Part shown: one piece after another, positions 9,455 through 16,403 of the stretch
Position numbering within the stretch: the first letter of the stretch is position 1
Layout of the letters: each line of letters begins with the position of its first letter
From: Mucilaginibacter jinjuensis
GTDB taxonomy: Bacteria > Bacteroidota > Bacteroidia > Sphingobacteriales > Sphingobacteriaceae
Direction: 5' to 3'
Assembly: GCF_028596025.1 (NCBI RefSeq)
Contig: NZ_CP117167.1
Coordinates: 3,844,001 to 3,908,000, forward strand
Length of the DNA: 64,000 nt
Position numbers and translations under genes: made by a program
The notes under the pieces: generated by a model
The model's input: the letters and a program-made list of their open reading frames with translations, nothing else
What the model was told of the DNA's origin: nothing
Databases searched by the model: none

Positions 9455-11128
9455 TTACTGATTAATACGGAATTTCTCAGTTGCTGTAATGGTCGACCGT
9501 GTACAAGTCATGGCTTGTGTTCCACCTTCGCTCGACACGTATTTACCGTTGTTACCACGTAAAGAGATTGTCCCATCCGAATTACTGATCCAATCAAACT
9601 GTTCCCATGGGCCAATCGCCGTGCGGTTACAGGTTATAGCCTGCGTACCATTTTCTGACGATACATATTTACCCTGTGTCATCAACGATACTTTACCACT
9701 GCCGCCGTTAACTACCGCAAACTGCTCCCATCCTTGGGCCGTAGTGCGATTGCAATTCATGGCTTGAGTGCCGTTCTCGCTGCTCACATACAGGTTATTT
9801 GATCCTTTGAAGGTAACAGTCTGCCCTATTGGAGCAACCGGGCCCGAACCGCCACCAACTACCGGTGCTGTAGGTCGAATTGAGGTTAGGGAGATTTGCC
9901 CTTTCAGCATTTTGCCGCCATCGCCGGTAAGTCGCAAATAGTAATCGGCAGAACATGCTGTACCATCTTCATCCAGTGATAAAAAGTTAGAGCCTGCCGG
10001 CACAAATGATGAATTTTCTGAAGTTTTGGCAATTTGGTTACCTTCGTTATACTCATCAAACATCGAAATGTAAAGCCCTTGCGCACCGCCCCTGATCAGG
10101 TTGTAAAACTGGGTCCACATTAAATCACCGTGAGCACGCTGGCGTAATTGTAAATCGCCCGGTAAAACGCATGGCTGATAATCTATACCGTTACTATTGC
10201 AATACGCCTGATCACCTATCTGGGTATTATTGTAAAAGTTATTGGCATCGGCGATAGACCCGATCTTACCAATCATCCACGGCGAAATCATGTTAAACGC
10301 ATTAAAAGTTGGCAAAAAGTTGGGCTGCACTTCACTGGCATTCGGGTCGCGCCAGTAGGCAGGCACACCGCCAATAATATAGCAGCCCTGGCTTTTAAAC
10401 CAGTTGATTACATCTAGACAAACTGAGGCAGAGAAAGGGTGATTAGCATCATTAAAACCAAATCCCCAGATACATACCACCGGTTTACCATTTTGGCGGG
10501 CATAAGCAGACGATGAAGTATAAGCCGACATTTTATTAGTCCAGTCTGCCTTAATTTCGGTCTGCATATTAGTCCAGCCGCCAACATCATACATAATATA
10601 AAACTTGCGGCCGGTTGCCTCGGCTGCAGTTTTAACTTTGGCGGTTACCGCATCGCGGATTGCACCTTCGCCACCATTAGGGTTAAAGCGTTGCAATGCA
10701 GCACAGTCAATACCGTTTTGCTGCATCCAGGTAAACTGTGTATTAACCGTTTGATCATTGTACGATGAGAATAACTTAGCCGGGCTGCCATTATTAAGGT
10801 TAGCAAAACCGGTTTGATAGGTGCTGGTATATTCCCTCACATCGGGCCATGATTTAATGCCGATGTTGTTCGCATTTGGTGTCTGGCTATCTGGGTTACA
10901 CCAGTGCCACCAGCCATTATATGGGCCACCATCTCCAATGGCCGCAAACCAGCCCTGGTATCCAACGGTAACTTTTCCTACAACATCGCCCACGGGCGAA
11001 GAGTTAACTTTTACATTTAATTTGTTTGCCGTGACAGGTTCGGTACCTCCTACATTTTTTTTGGCGCAGGCTCCCATAATTAGGCCAGACATTAGCAGTA
11101 AGCTAATTTTTAAGTTTTTGTAATTCAT
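9455..11128 (-). CDS. GH71/GH99-like lipoprotein with C-terminal fascin-type beta-trefoil
   Basis: A 557-residue lipoprotein (lipobox IMGAC, Cys21). Residues about 45-400 form a TIM-barrel domain of the GH71/GH99-like superfamily (VTVGYQGWFAAIGDGG, QNGIDCAALQRFNP, FYIMYDVGGW, PVVCIWGFGF, ISMFDEYNEGNQ). Bacteroidota relatives are often annotated as xylosidase/arabinosidase or GH99-like, but the true substrate is not known to me. Residues about 435-557 carry three repeats built on YVSSENGTQAM and CNRT, each ending in WEQF or EKF: a fascin-like beta-trefoil probably binding carbohydrate. The conserved EYNEGNQ could hold catalytic acids. It converges on the susCD-DUF3823 operon and probably belongs to the same glycan locus. 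Confidence 0.78.
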   Translation of the reverse strand: MNYKNLKISLLLMSGLIMGACAKKNVGGTEPVTANKLNVKVNSSPVGDVVGKVTVGYQGWFAAIGDGGPYNGWWHWCNPDSQTPNANNIGIKSWPDVREYTSTYQTGFANLNNGSPAKLFSSYNDQTVNTQFTWMQQNGIDCAALQRFNPNGGEGAIRDAVTAKVKTAAEATGRKFYIMYDVGGWTNMQTEIKADWTNKMSAYTSSSAYARQNGKPVVCIWGFGFNDANHPFSASVCLDVINWFKSQGCYIIGGVPAYWRDPNASEVQPNFLPTFNAFNMISPWMIGKIGSIADANNFYNNTQIGDQAYCNSNGIDYQPCVLPGDLQLRQRAHGDLMWTQFYNLIRGGAQGLYISMFDEYNEGNQIAKTSENSSFVPAGSNFLSLDEDGTACSADYYLRLTGDGGKMLKGQISLTSIRPTAPVVGGGSGPVAPIGQTVTFKGSNNLYVSSENGTQAMNCNRTTAQGWEQFAVVNGGSGKVSLMTQGKYVSSENGTQAITCNRTAIGPWEQFDWISNSDGTISLRGNNGKYVSSEGGTQAMTCTRSTITATEKFRINQ

Positions 11129-11487
11129 AAATTAATTGATTGATTAATAATTGGTAAAAGATTAATTATGGAGCGTTACAGACAGGCAAACGCCTTAAGG
11201 TGGTATTAATACAGTGATTTCCATTAACAGATTTGGTATTAGGTTAATATTAAATGCAGCAGGGACCTGCATCTTTATTGTAACCAATTTACCGGCAGCG
11301 TATTAATTAACTTATAATAGAAAACTAATAAGCCATTAATAATATAAAATACCCCATTAATAGCATATTATAATATTATTTGATTGAATACCCTATGAAT
11401 TACCAAACCGGCGTATTGGTTAATGCGTTAAGTTTAATCTGCTTATTAAAAGCTTATCTTTAAAAATCAAATCTTATAAGTAAACAG
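11129..11487. other. 359-bp divergent promoter region
   Basis: A very AT-rich gap between the GH71/99-like gene (minus) and the DUF5655 gene (plus). Visible are a 10-bp palindrome GTATTAATAC at 11203-11212 and a short ATGCAG/CTGCAT inverted repeat near 11255. It must hold both promoters, but I could not place either with confidence. Confidence 0.4.
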
Positions 11488-11892
11488 ATGACCTGGATTT
11501 GCCCGAAATGTGACCGCGAACTACATAAACCAGAGCAAAGGCACTATTGCGAGCGTGTTAGCCTGGACAGCCTATTCCACGGGCGCTCGCCTGAGCTTAT
11601 ACTTTTATTTGACAAGATATTGGCCGAAGTGGCCGACTGGGATGGTGTACTTGTAGGTACAACCCCAAATTGTATTGTATTTACGCACAGACTCACTTTT
11701 TTGGTTATCAGGCCGATGAAAAAGGAGTTGGATATTAAGTTTTATTCCAAAACACAGCATGCAGAACGGCCTGTAATTAAAAGTACAGCCTGGGGTAAAA
11801 AGTTTGAAAACCATATCCGTCTATCTCTACTGGATGACCTTCGCCCCGCTTTATTTACCTATCTGCGAGCCTCTTATGAACTACTGGCGTAA
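11488..11892 (+). CDS. DUF5655 domain protein with an N-terminal zinc-ribbon-like start
   Basis: A small cytosolic protein of 134 residues. The first 25 residues contain CPKC and a following HYC, suggesting a small zinc-binding knuckle. The rest matches the style of DUF5655 (about 30-134), with the typical FLVIRPMKKELDIKFYS segment and a C-terminal helix. The domain is common in Bacteroidota and Actinobacteria and has no established biochemical function. It is a monocistronic gene; the B12 riboswitch of the next operon begins about 60 bp downstream. No sign of damage or transfer. Confidence 0.7.
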   Translation: MTWICPKCDRELHKPEQRHYCERVSLDSLFHGRSPELILLFDKILAEVADWDGVLVGTTPNCIVFTHRLTFLVIRPMKKELDIKFYSKTQHAERPVIKSTAWGKKFENHIRLSLLDDLRPALFTYLRASYELLA

Positions 11893-11939
11893 TAAGCGCT
11901 ACTGTTTCGCAACAATAACCACAATACTTAATTATTAAT

Positions 11940-11947
11940 TACCTTTG
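11940..11947 (+). promoter_or_regulatory. Bacteroidota -7 element for the btuB-like operon
   Basis: TACCTTTG matches the Bacteroidota primary-sigma -7 consensus TAnnTTTG exactly. It sits a few bases before the riboswitch begins, which fits a transcript starting near 11953. No good -33 TTG is visible. Confidence 0.5.
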
Positions 11948-11950
11948 CAC

Positions 11951-12120
11951 CGTTTTGGTTCCCGAACTCACGACCGGGATTAAAAGGGAAGCCGGTGTAA
12001 TTCCGGGACTGTCCCGCAGCTGTAAGCTCTGTTAACAAAGCCCAATCAAATGGTCACTGTTTCAATTTATATTGAGATGGGAAGACCGGGCCGAGGAGAG
12101 TAAGTCAGAAGACCTGCCAT
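11951..12120 (+). promoter_or_regulatory. Cobalamin (AdoCbl-type) riboswitch upstream of btuB-like gene
   Basis: The conserved core is clear: AAGGGAAGCCGGTGTAA (about 11984-12000), the complementary TTCCGGGACTGTCCCGCAGCTGTAA, a GGTCACTG segment near 12052, a GGGAAGACCGGGCC arm, and the closing AAGTCAGAAGACCTGCC around 12102-12118 (B12-box end). Known function of the family: cobalamin binding lowers expression of downstream uptake genes. About 115 bp separate the end from the receptor start at 12236, room for the expression platform. Confidence 0.92.
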
Positions 12121-12235
12121 TGCATTATATAATTCATAGCTTTCGGGGATTGAAGCTGGGATGTGCAGGTGTCTTTATTTATACCTTTCATTTCATTTTT
12201 GTGCCTTAGGCTGTGGAGTTAACTCTGCATCGCTT

Positions 12236-14260
12236 ATGGAAATAGCTTTACGCTATCATTTATTATTTTTTATGTTCGTCCTTTTGGGGATCACTGCCGC
12301 TGATGCCCAAAAGCGGGATACAACAACTAAATCTACTCCTGATACCACCCACCACCTTAAAGAGGTGCAGATTATGGATAGCCGTATCCGTAAAGAGATT
12401 ATCCCGGTACAAACCCTATCGGGCCAGGAACTTAAAAATCTTAGTGCCCACTCGGTTGCAGATGCCATACGTTACTTTTCTGGTGCGCAGGTTAAAGATT
12501 ATGGCGGTATAGGTGGCCTAAAAACAGTTAACATCCGGAGCCTGGGTACGCAACACGTTGGGGTATTTTATGACGGCATTGAATTGGGTAATGCACAAAA
12601 CGGCATGGTTGATTTAGGCAGGTTCTCGTTAGACAATATGGAGTCTATTTCTCTTTATAACGGGCAGAAGAGCGCCATTTTTCAGCCCGCCAAAGATTTT
12701 GCCTCGGCGGGTTCTATTTATATGGTTTCACGGGTGCCCAAGTTTGCGGGTGATACCGTTGATCACTATAAAATAACTTTAAAGGGCGGTTCATTCGGTA
12801 CCATAAATCCATCCGTACTTTGGGAGCACCGGTTAACCGATAGTATTGCAACATCTTTCAGCAGCGAATATTTGTATACCAAAGGCAATTATCCTTTCAC
12901 TTATACCAAAGCCAATGGTTATGATACCACGCAAAGGCGTACCAATGATGATGTACGATACCTGCGTTTAGAAGCCGGCGTACACGGCCGAATTGATAAT
13001 GGAGACTGGAACACCAAGATTTATTTTTATGATTCGGACAGGGGTTATCCGGGTGCTTCTGTAAGGGATGTGCCGGGCCAGTTCCCTCATCAGGACCGGC
13101 AATGGGATGAGAATTTATTTATCCAGTCCAATTTCCGCAAAACATTCAGTCCTTTTTATAGCCTACAGGTGAGTGGCAAATATGCTTATGATTATCTGCA
13201 TTACTTGTCAGACCCACGCCTGGATGTTTCTACCATCTACGTTAACAACCATTATAAGCAGCAGGAAACCTATCTGTCAGCCGCCAACTTGTTTAACCTG
13301 AACCCGTGGTGGAGCGTTAACCTATCTACCGATTTTATCTGGAATAAACTCGATGCCGACCTGGTGAACTTTGTTTACCCTACCCGCTATACCGGATTAA
13401 GTGCACTGGCCACTTCATTAGATTTTGGCAAATTAAAACTACAAGCCTCTTTGTTGGCAACTTATGTGCATGAAACTACCCGCATAGCCAATAGCGCCGC
13501 AGATGATAAGCAGCAATATACGCCTTCGCTCATCTTTGCTTATAAGCCCTGGGCAAATCAGGATTTTAATCTTCGTGCCTTTTATAAACGCATCTTCCGG
13601 ATGCCAACGCTCAATGATCTTTACTATACGTTTATAGGTAACATCGACCTCAAACCCGAATATACTACCCAATATGATGCAGGCTTTACGTATGGGCATA
13701 ACTATGAACACCAGGCGCTTCGCCGCATAGAATTACAGGTAGATGGTTATTACAACCAGGTAAAAAACAAAATCATCGCAGTACCTACCTCTAACCAGTT
13801 TCGCTGGACGATGATCAACCTCGGGTATGTGGAAATCAAAGGTATTGACGCGACTGTACAAAGCACATGGCAAATAAGTAACTCTATTTTGCTTAACTCC
13901 CGCTTAAGTTATACCTATCAAAAAGCACAAGACTTTACAGACCTAACCAGCCCATATTACGGCGGACAAATCCCTTATGCTCCCTGGAACAGCGGCTCTG
14001 TAATCATCAGCCCATCGTACAAAAACTGGAGTTTAAATTATAGCTACATCTATACTGGCGAACGGTATCAGTCTATCGCTAATATCCCCGAAAATTATGA
14101 GAAGCCTTTTTATACCCATGATATCTCGTTGTCGCGGAATTTTAAAAAATGCAGGTTCACTGCCGAGGTTAATAACCTGTTTAACCAGCAATATGAAGTA
14201 GTGCCTTATTACCCAATGCCTGGGATCAATTATAAAATCATTATGAATATCACTATATGA
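12236..14260 (+). CDS. btuB: BtuB-like TonB-dependent cobalamin receptor
   Basis: Outer-membrane receptor of 674 residues, expected to import vitamin B12 or other corrinoids. I chose ATG 12236 over an in-frame ATG 75 bp upstream because it puts a proper signal peptide at the N-terminus (MEIALRYHLLFFMFVLLG, cleavage near AADAQ). The plug follows (about 45-160: EVQIMDSRIRKE, SVADAIRYFSGAQVKDYGG, NIRSLGTQHVGVFYDGIELG) and then the barrel, ending LFNQQYEVVPYYPMPG. It lacks the carboxypeptidase-like domain of SusC proteins, so it is a classical siderophore/B12-type receptor. The cobalamin riboswitch directly upstream and the BtuG-like partner overlapping its stop give the substrate; the sequence alone would not. 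Confidence 0.88.
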   Translation: MEIALRYHLLFFMFVLLGITAADAQKRDTTTKSTPDTTHHLKEVQIMDSRIRKEIIPVQTLSGQELKNLSAHSVADAIRYFSGAQVKDYGGIGGLKTVNIRSLGTQHVGVFYDGIELGNAQNGMVDLGRFSLDNMESISLYNGQKSAIFQPAKDFASAGSIYMVSRVPKFAGDTVDHYKITLKGGSFGTINPSVLWEHRLTDSIATSFSSEYLYTKGNYPFTYTKANGYDTTQRRTNDDVRYLRLEAGVHGRIDNGDWNTKIYFYDSDRGYPGASVRDVPGQFPHQDRQWDENLFIQSNFRKTFSPFYSLQVSGKYAYDYLHYLSDPRLDVSTIYVNNHYKQQETYLSAANLFNLNPWWSVNLSTDFIWNKLDADLVNFVYPTRYTGLSALATSLDFGKLKLQASLLATYVHETTRIANSAADDKQQYTPSLIFAYKPWANQDFNLRAFYKRIFRMPTLNDLYYTFIGNIDLKPEYTTQYDAGFTYGHNYEHQALRRIELQVDGYYNQVKNKIIAVPTSNQFRWTMINLGYVEIKGIDATVQSTWQISNSILLNSRLSYTYQKAQDFTDLTSPYYGGQIPYAPWNSGSVIISPSYKNWSLNYSYIYTGERYQSIANIPENYEKPFYTHDISLSRNFKKCRFTAEVNNLFNQQYEVVPYYPMPGINYKIIMNITI

Positions 14261-15396
14261 AAAAGATCTTTTTATTCCTGCTAATTGTCGCAGTGCTTTA
14301 TTCTTGCAGGAAGGATGATAAAGTTATCCAACCCACAACCACAACGGTAACAACCGGCACAACAGGCTCGATAAAAGGGTTCTTTTTGTTAAACGAAGGT
14401 AACATGGGTAGTAATAAAGCTTCTATAGATTATTATGATTATCCCTCAGGAACTTATCTCAAAAACATTTATCCCTCACGCAACCCATCAATTGTGAAGG
14501 AGTTGGGTGATGTTGGGAATGATATCCAGATCTACGGCAATAAGCTTTATGCAGTTATTAATGTATCAAATCTGGTTGAGGTAATGGATGTAAAAACTGC
14601 AAAACATATCGCCACCATCTCGATACCCAATTGCCGCTACCTGGCTTTTGACAAAGGTTATGCTTATGTAAGCTCTTATGCGGGGCCGGTACAGATTGAT
14701 CCGAATGCGAGATTGGGTTATGTGGCCCGTATTGATACTACTACACTTACGGTTAAAGATACCTGCGTGGTGGGTTACCAACCCGAAGAAATGGTGGTGC
14801 GTAACAATTTTTTATACGTAGCCAACTCAGGTGGTTACCGGGTACCCAACTATGATAATACAGTGTCGGTAATAGATCTCAACACTTTTAAACAGGTTAA
14901 AAAGATCACAGTTGCGATCAATCTCGAACACTTAAAATTGGATACGTACGGCAATATCTATGTAACTTCGCGGGGGGATTATTACACCATCCCATCCAAT
15001 ATCTATATCCTAAACTCCAGCGACCAGGTTTCTAAAACACTTAATCTGCCGGCAAGTAACCTTACCATCTGTGGAGATTCGGCTTACGTGATCAGTGCCG
15101 GATTTAATTATACTACACAAAAAAATACCATTAGCTATGCTATCGTAAATACGGCGCAACAAGCCGTAGTATCATCCAATTTTATTACCGATGGCACAGA
15201 TAAAAAGATAACCATCCCCTACGGTATTGCCGTAAACCCACAAACAAAGGAAATTTTTGTGACCGATGCCAAGGATTATGTTACCCCGGGCAGATTGTAC
15301 TGCTTTACACCCGGAGGCAAGTATAAATGGGATGTGGAAACAGGCGATATACCCGGTCACTTTGTCTTTACCACCACGCGGTTAAGCGGGTTGTAA
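14257..15396 (+). CDS. BtuG-like beta-propeller lipoprotein (YncE/DUF5074 type)
   Basis: A lipoprotein of 379 residues (signal MKKIFLFLLIVAVLYSC, lipid Cys17) whose mature part is a repeat-built seven-bladed propeller: SIKGFFLLNEGNMGSNKASI, IYGNKLYAVINVSNLVEVMD, RYLAFDKGYAYVSSYAGPV and similar blades, ending PGRLYCFTPGGKYKWDVETG. In Bacteroides, BtuG is a surface propeller lipoprotein that captures B12 and passes it to BtuB. The same role is inferred here from fold, lipid anchor and gene order. Its ATG overlaps the btuB stop by 4 bp (ATGA), indicating translational coupling under the same riboswitch. Confidence 0.82.
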   Translation: MKKIFLFLLIVAVLYSCRKDDKVIQPTTTTVTTGTTGSIKGFFLLNEGNMGSNKASIDYYDYPSGTYLKNIYPSRNPSIVKELGDVGNDIQIYGNKLYAVINVSNLVEVMDVKTAKHIATISIPNCRYLAFDKGYAYVSSYAGPVQIDPNARLGYVARIDTTTLTVKDTCVVGYQPEEMVVRNNFLYVANSGGYRVPNYDNTVSVIDLNTFKQVKKITVAINLEHLKLDTYGNIYVTSRGDYYTIPSNIYILNSSDQVSKTLNLPASNLTICGDSAYVISAGFNYTTQKNTISYAIVNTAQQAVVSSNFITDGTDKKITIPYGIAVNPQTKEIFVTDAKDYVTPGRLYCFTPGGKYKWDVETGDIPGHFVFTTTRLSGL

Positions 15397-15414
15397 AAAA
15401 TGCAGCTTTAGAGA

Positions 15415-15876
15415 CTAAAGATTTATGTTATACGTATTTTTATTCTCGCTCATCACAAAAGTGCTGTGTGTGCTTCCAATACTGGTTACCGAGCCGAGTT
15501 TGTTAAACACAAAGTCCTGGTAATGTTTCATATCCCTGGCGTACACTTTTAAAAGAAAATCGAAATCGCCGGAGATATTGTAGCATTCAACAACTTCGTT
15601 CAGTTGCATAATGTCTGTCACAAACTTGTACCCTATGCTCTTGTCGTGTTGTTTAAGTTTGATATTGCAAAAAACAATTAGGCCATAATTGAGCTTTTCT
15701 GCATCGATCAAAGCAATATATTTTTTGATGTAACCATTGGTTTTTAACCTTTTTACCCGTTCAAAAACTGGTGATGCAGAAAGGTTCACTTTAGCAGCCA
15801 ACTCTTTAACCGTTATTTCCGAATCTGTTCCCAGCAGTTTTAATAACTGAATATCAATATCATCAAGCCCTTCCAT
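15415..15876 (-). CDS. Lrp/AsnC-family transcriptional regulator
   Basis: A 153-residue regulator: N-terminal winged helix (about 5-60; DIQLLKLLGTDSEITVKELA, LSASPVFERVKRLKTNGYI) and a C-terminal RAM/AsnC ligand-binding domain (about 65-150; VVECYNISGDFDFLLKVYA). The family senses amino acids and binds DNA as octameric or higher forms. It is convergent with the BtuG-like gene and divergent from metE, so methionine or another amino acid is a reasonable ligand guess, though nothing in the sequence proves it. Length and motifs are intact. Confidence 0.9.
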   Translation of the reverse strand: MEGLDDIDIQLLKLLGTDSEITVKELAAKVNLSASPVFERVKRLKTNGYIKKYIALIDAEKLNYGLIVFCNIKLKQHDKSIGYKFVTDIMQLNEVVECYNISGDFDFLLKVYARDMKHYQDFVFNKLGSVTSIGSTHSTFVMSENKNTYNINL

Positions 15877-16000
15877 AGAATAATTTTCTTTTACAGGTTA
15901 ATTTCGAACACATCAAAAGTATAAAATTCTTTCCAATCAATATAAAATGGATTATTATACTTAAATAAATACATATATACAGTTATTAAATCTTACTCGG

Positions 16001-16008
16001 TAGCTTTG
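16001..16008 (+). promoter_or_regulatory. Bacteroidota -7 element for the metE transcript
   Basis: TAGCTTTG matches TAnnTTTG. It lies about 70 bp ahead of the metE riboswitch. The -33 element is not clear. Confidence 0.4.
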
Positions 16009-16074
16009 TTTGAAAATTTAACCTTGTAACAAAGGCAAATTGTAACGTAGTTCTTTTCATTACTTTATCAACCA

Positions 16075-16245
16075 AAAAAGGTTTTCGAGAGATCGAAATT
16101 AATAGGGAACCGTGTGCAAATCACGGGCTGTCGCGCAACTGTAAGTAACAAAACAAGTTTCAGCCAGCAATGTCCACTGATCGCCTATCGGCGGATGGGA
16201 AGGACGCTGAAATGTTATAAGCCAGGATACCTGCCTGTTTTGGAA
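16075..16245 (+). promoter_or_regulatory. Cobalamin riboswitch upstream of metE
   Basis: A second B12 riboswitch: AATAGGGAACCGTGTGCAAA (about 16101-16120) with TCACGGGCTGTCGCGCAACTGTAAG, then TGTCCACTGATCGCC near 16171, GGATGGGAAGGACGCTGAAA, and the closing AAGCCAGGATACCTGCCTG (about 16219-16237). The last segment has AGCCAGGATACC where the family usually has AGTCAGGAGACC, a small variation. In known cases such a switch turns off metE when B12 allows the cobalamin-dependent MetH to work. Confidence 0.9.
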
Positions 16246-16252
16246 GGACAAT

Positions 16253-16348
16253 GCTTTCGCGAAAAAAGCAAATGGCCTGATATGAGGGTTCTCAATGGCC
16301 GGCAATTTGCCTGCCCCTACCCTCAACATGCCCTGGTTTTCGCGAAGC
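16253..16348 (+). promoter_or_regulatory. Probable expression platform of the metE riboswitch
   Basis: Two pairings cannot form together as a simple fold: GCAAAT (16268-16273) with ATTTGC (16305-16310), and TGAGGGT (16283-16289) with ACCCTCA (16319-16325). An outer arm, GCTTTCGCGAAAA (16253-16265) with TTTTCGCGAAGC (16337-16348), encloses both. Alternative hairpins between aptamer and start codon are what a switching platform needs; the switching itself is inferred. Confidence 0.45.
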
Positions 16349-16403
16349 TTGTAAAGTTTGTCAAAAGCAATTTTAAAGTATTTCTAATTAAAACATTAAA
16401 AAA

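Noticed and set aside
12161..12235. Upstream in-frame start giving 25 extra residues on the btuB-like protein
   Set aside because: The extra residues (MCRCLYLYLSFHF and following) would sit before a complete signal peptide that begins at 12236.
15403..15420. Hairpin CTTTAG/CTAAAG between the btuG-like and Lrp genes
   Set aside because: Only 6 bp with a 3-nt loop, overlapping the Lrp stop; too weak to call a terminator.
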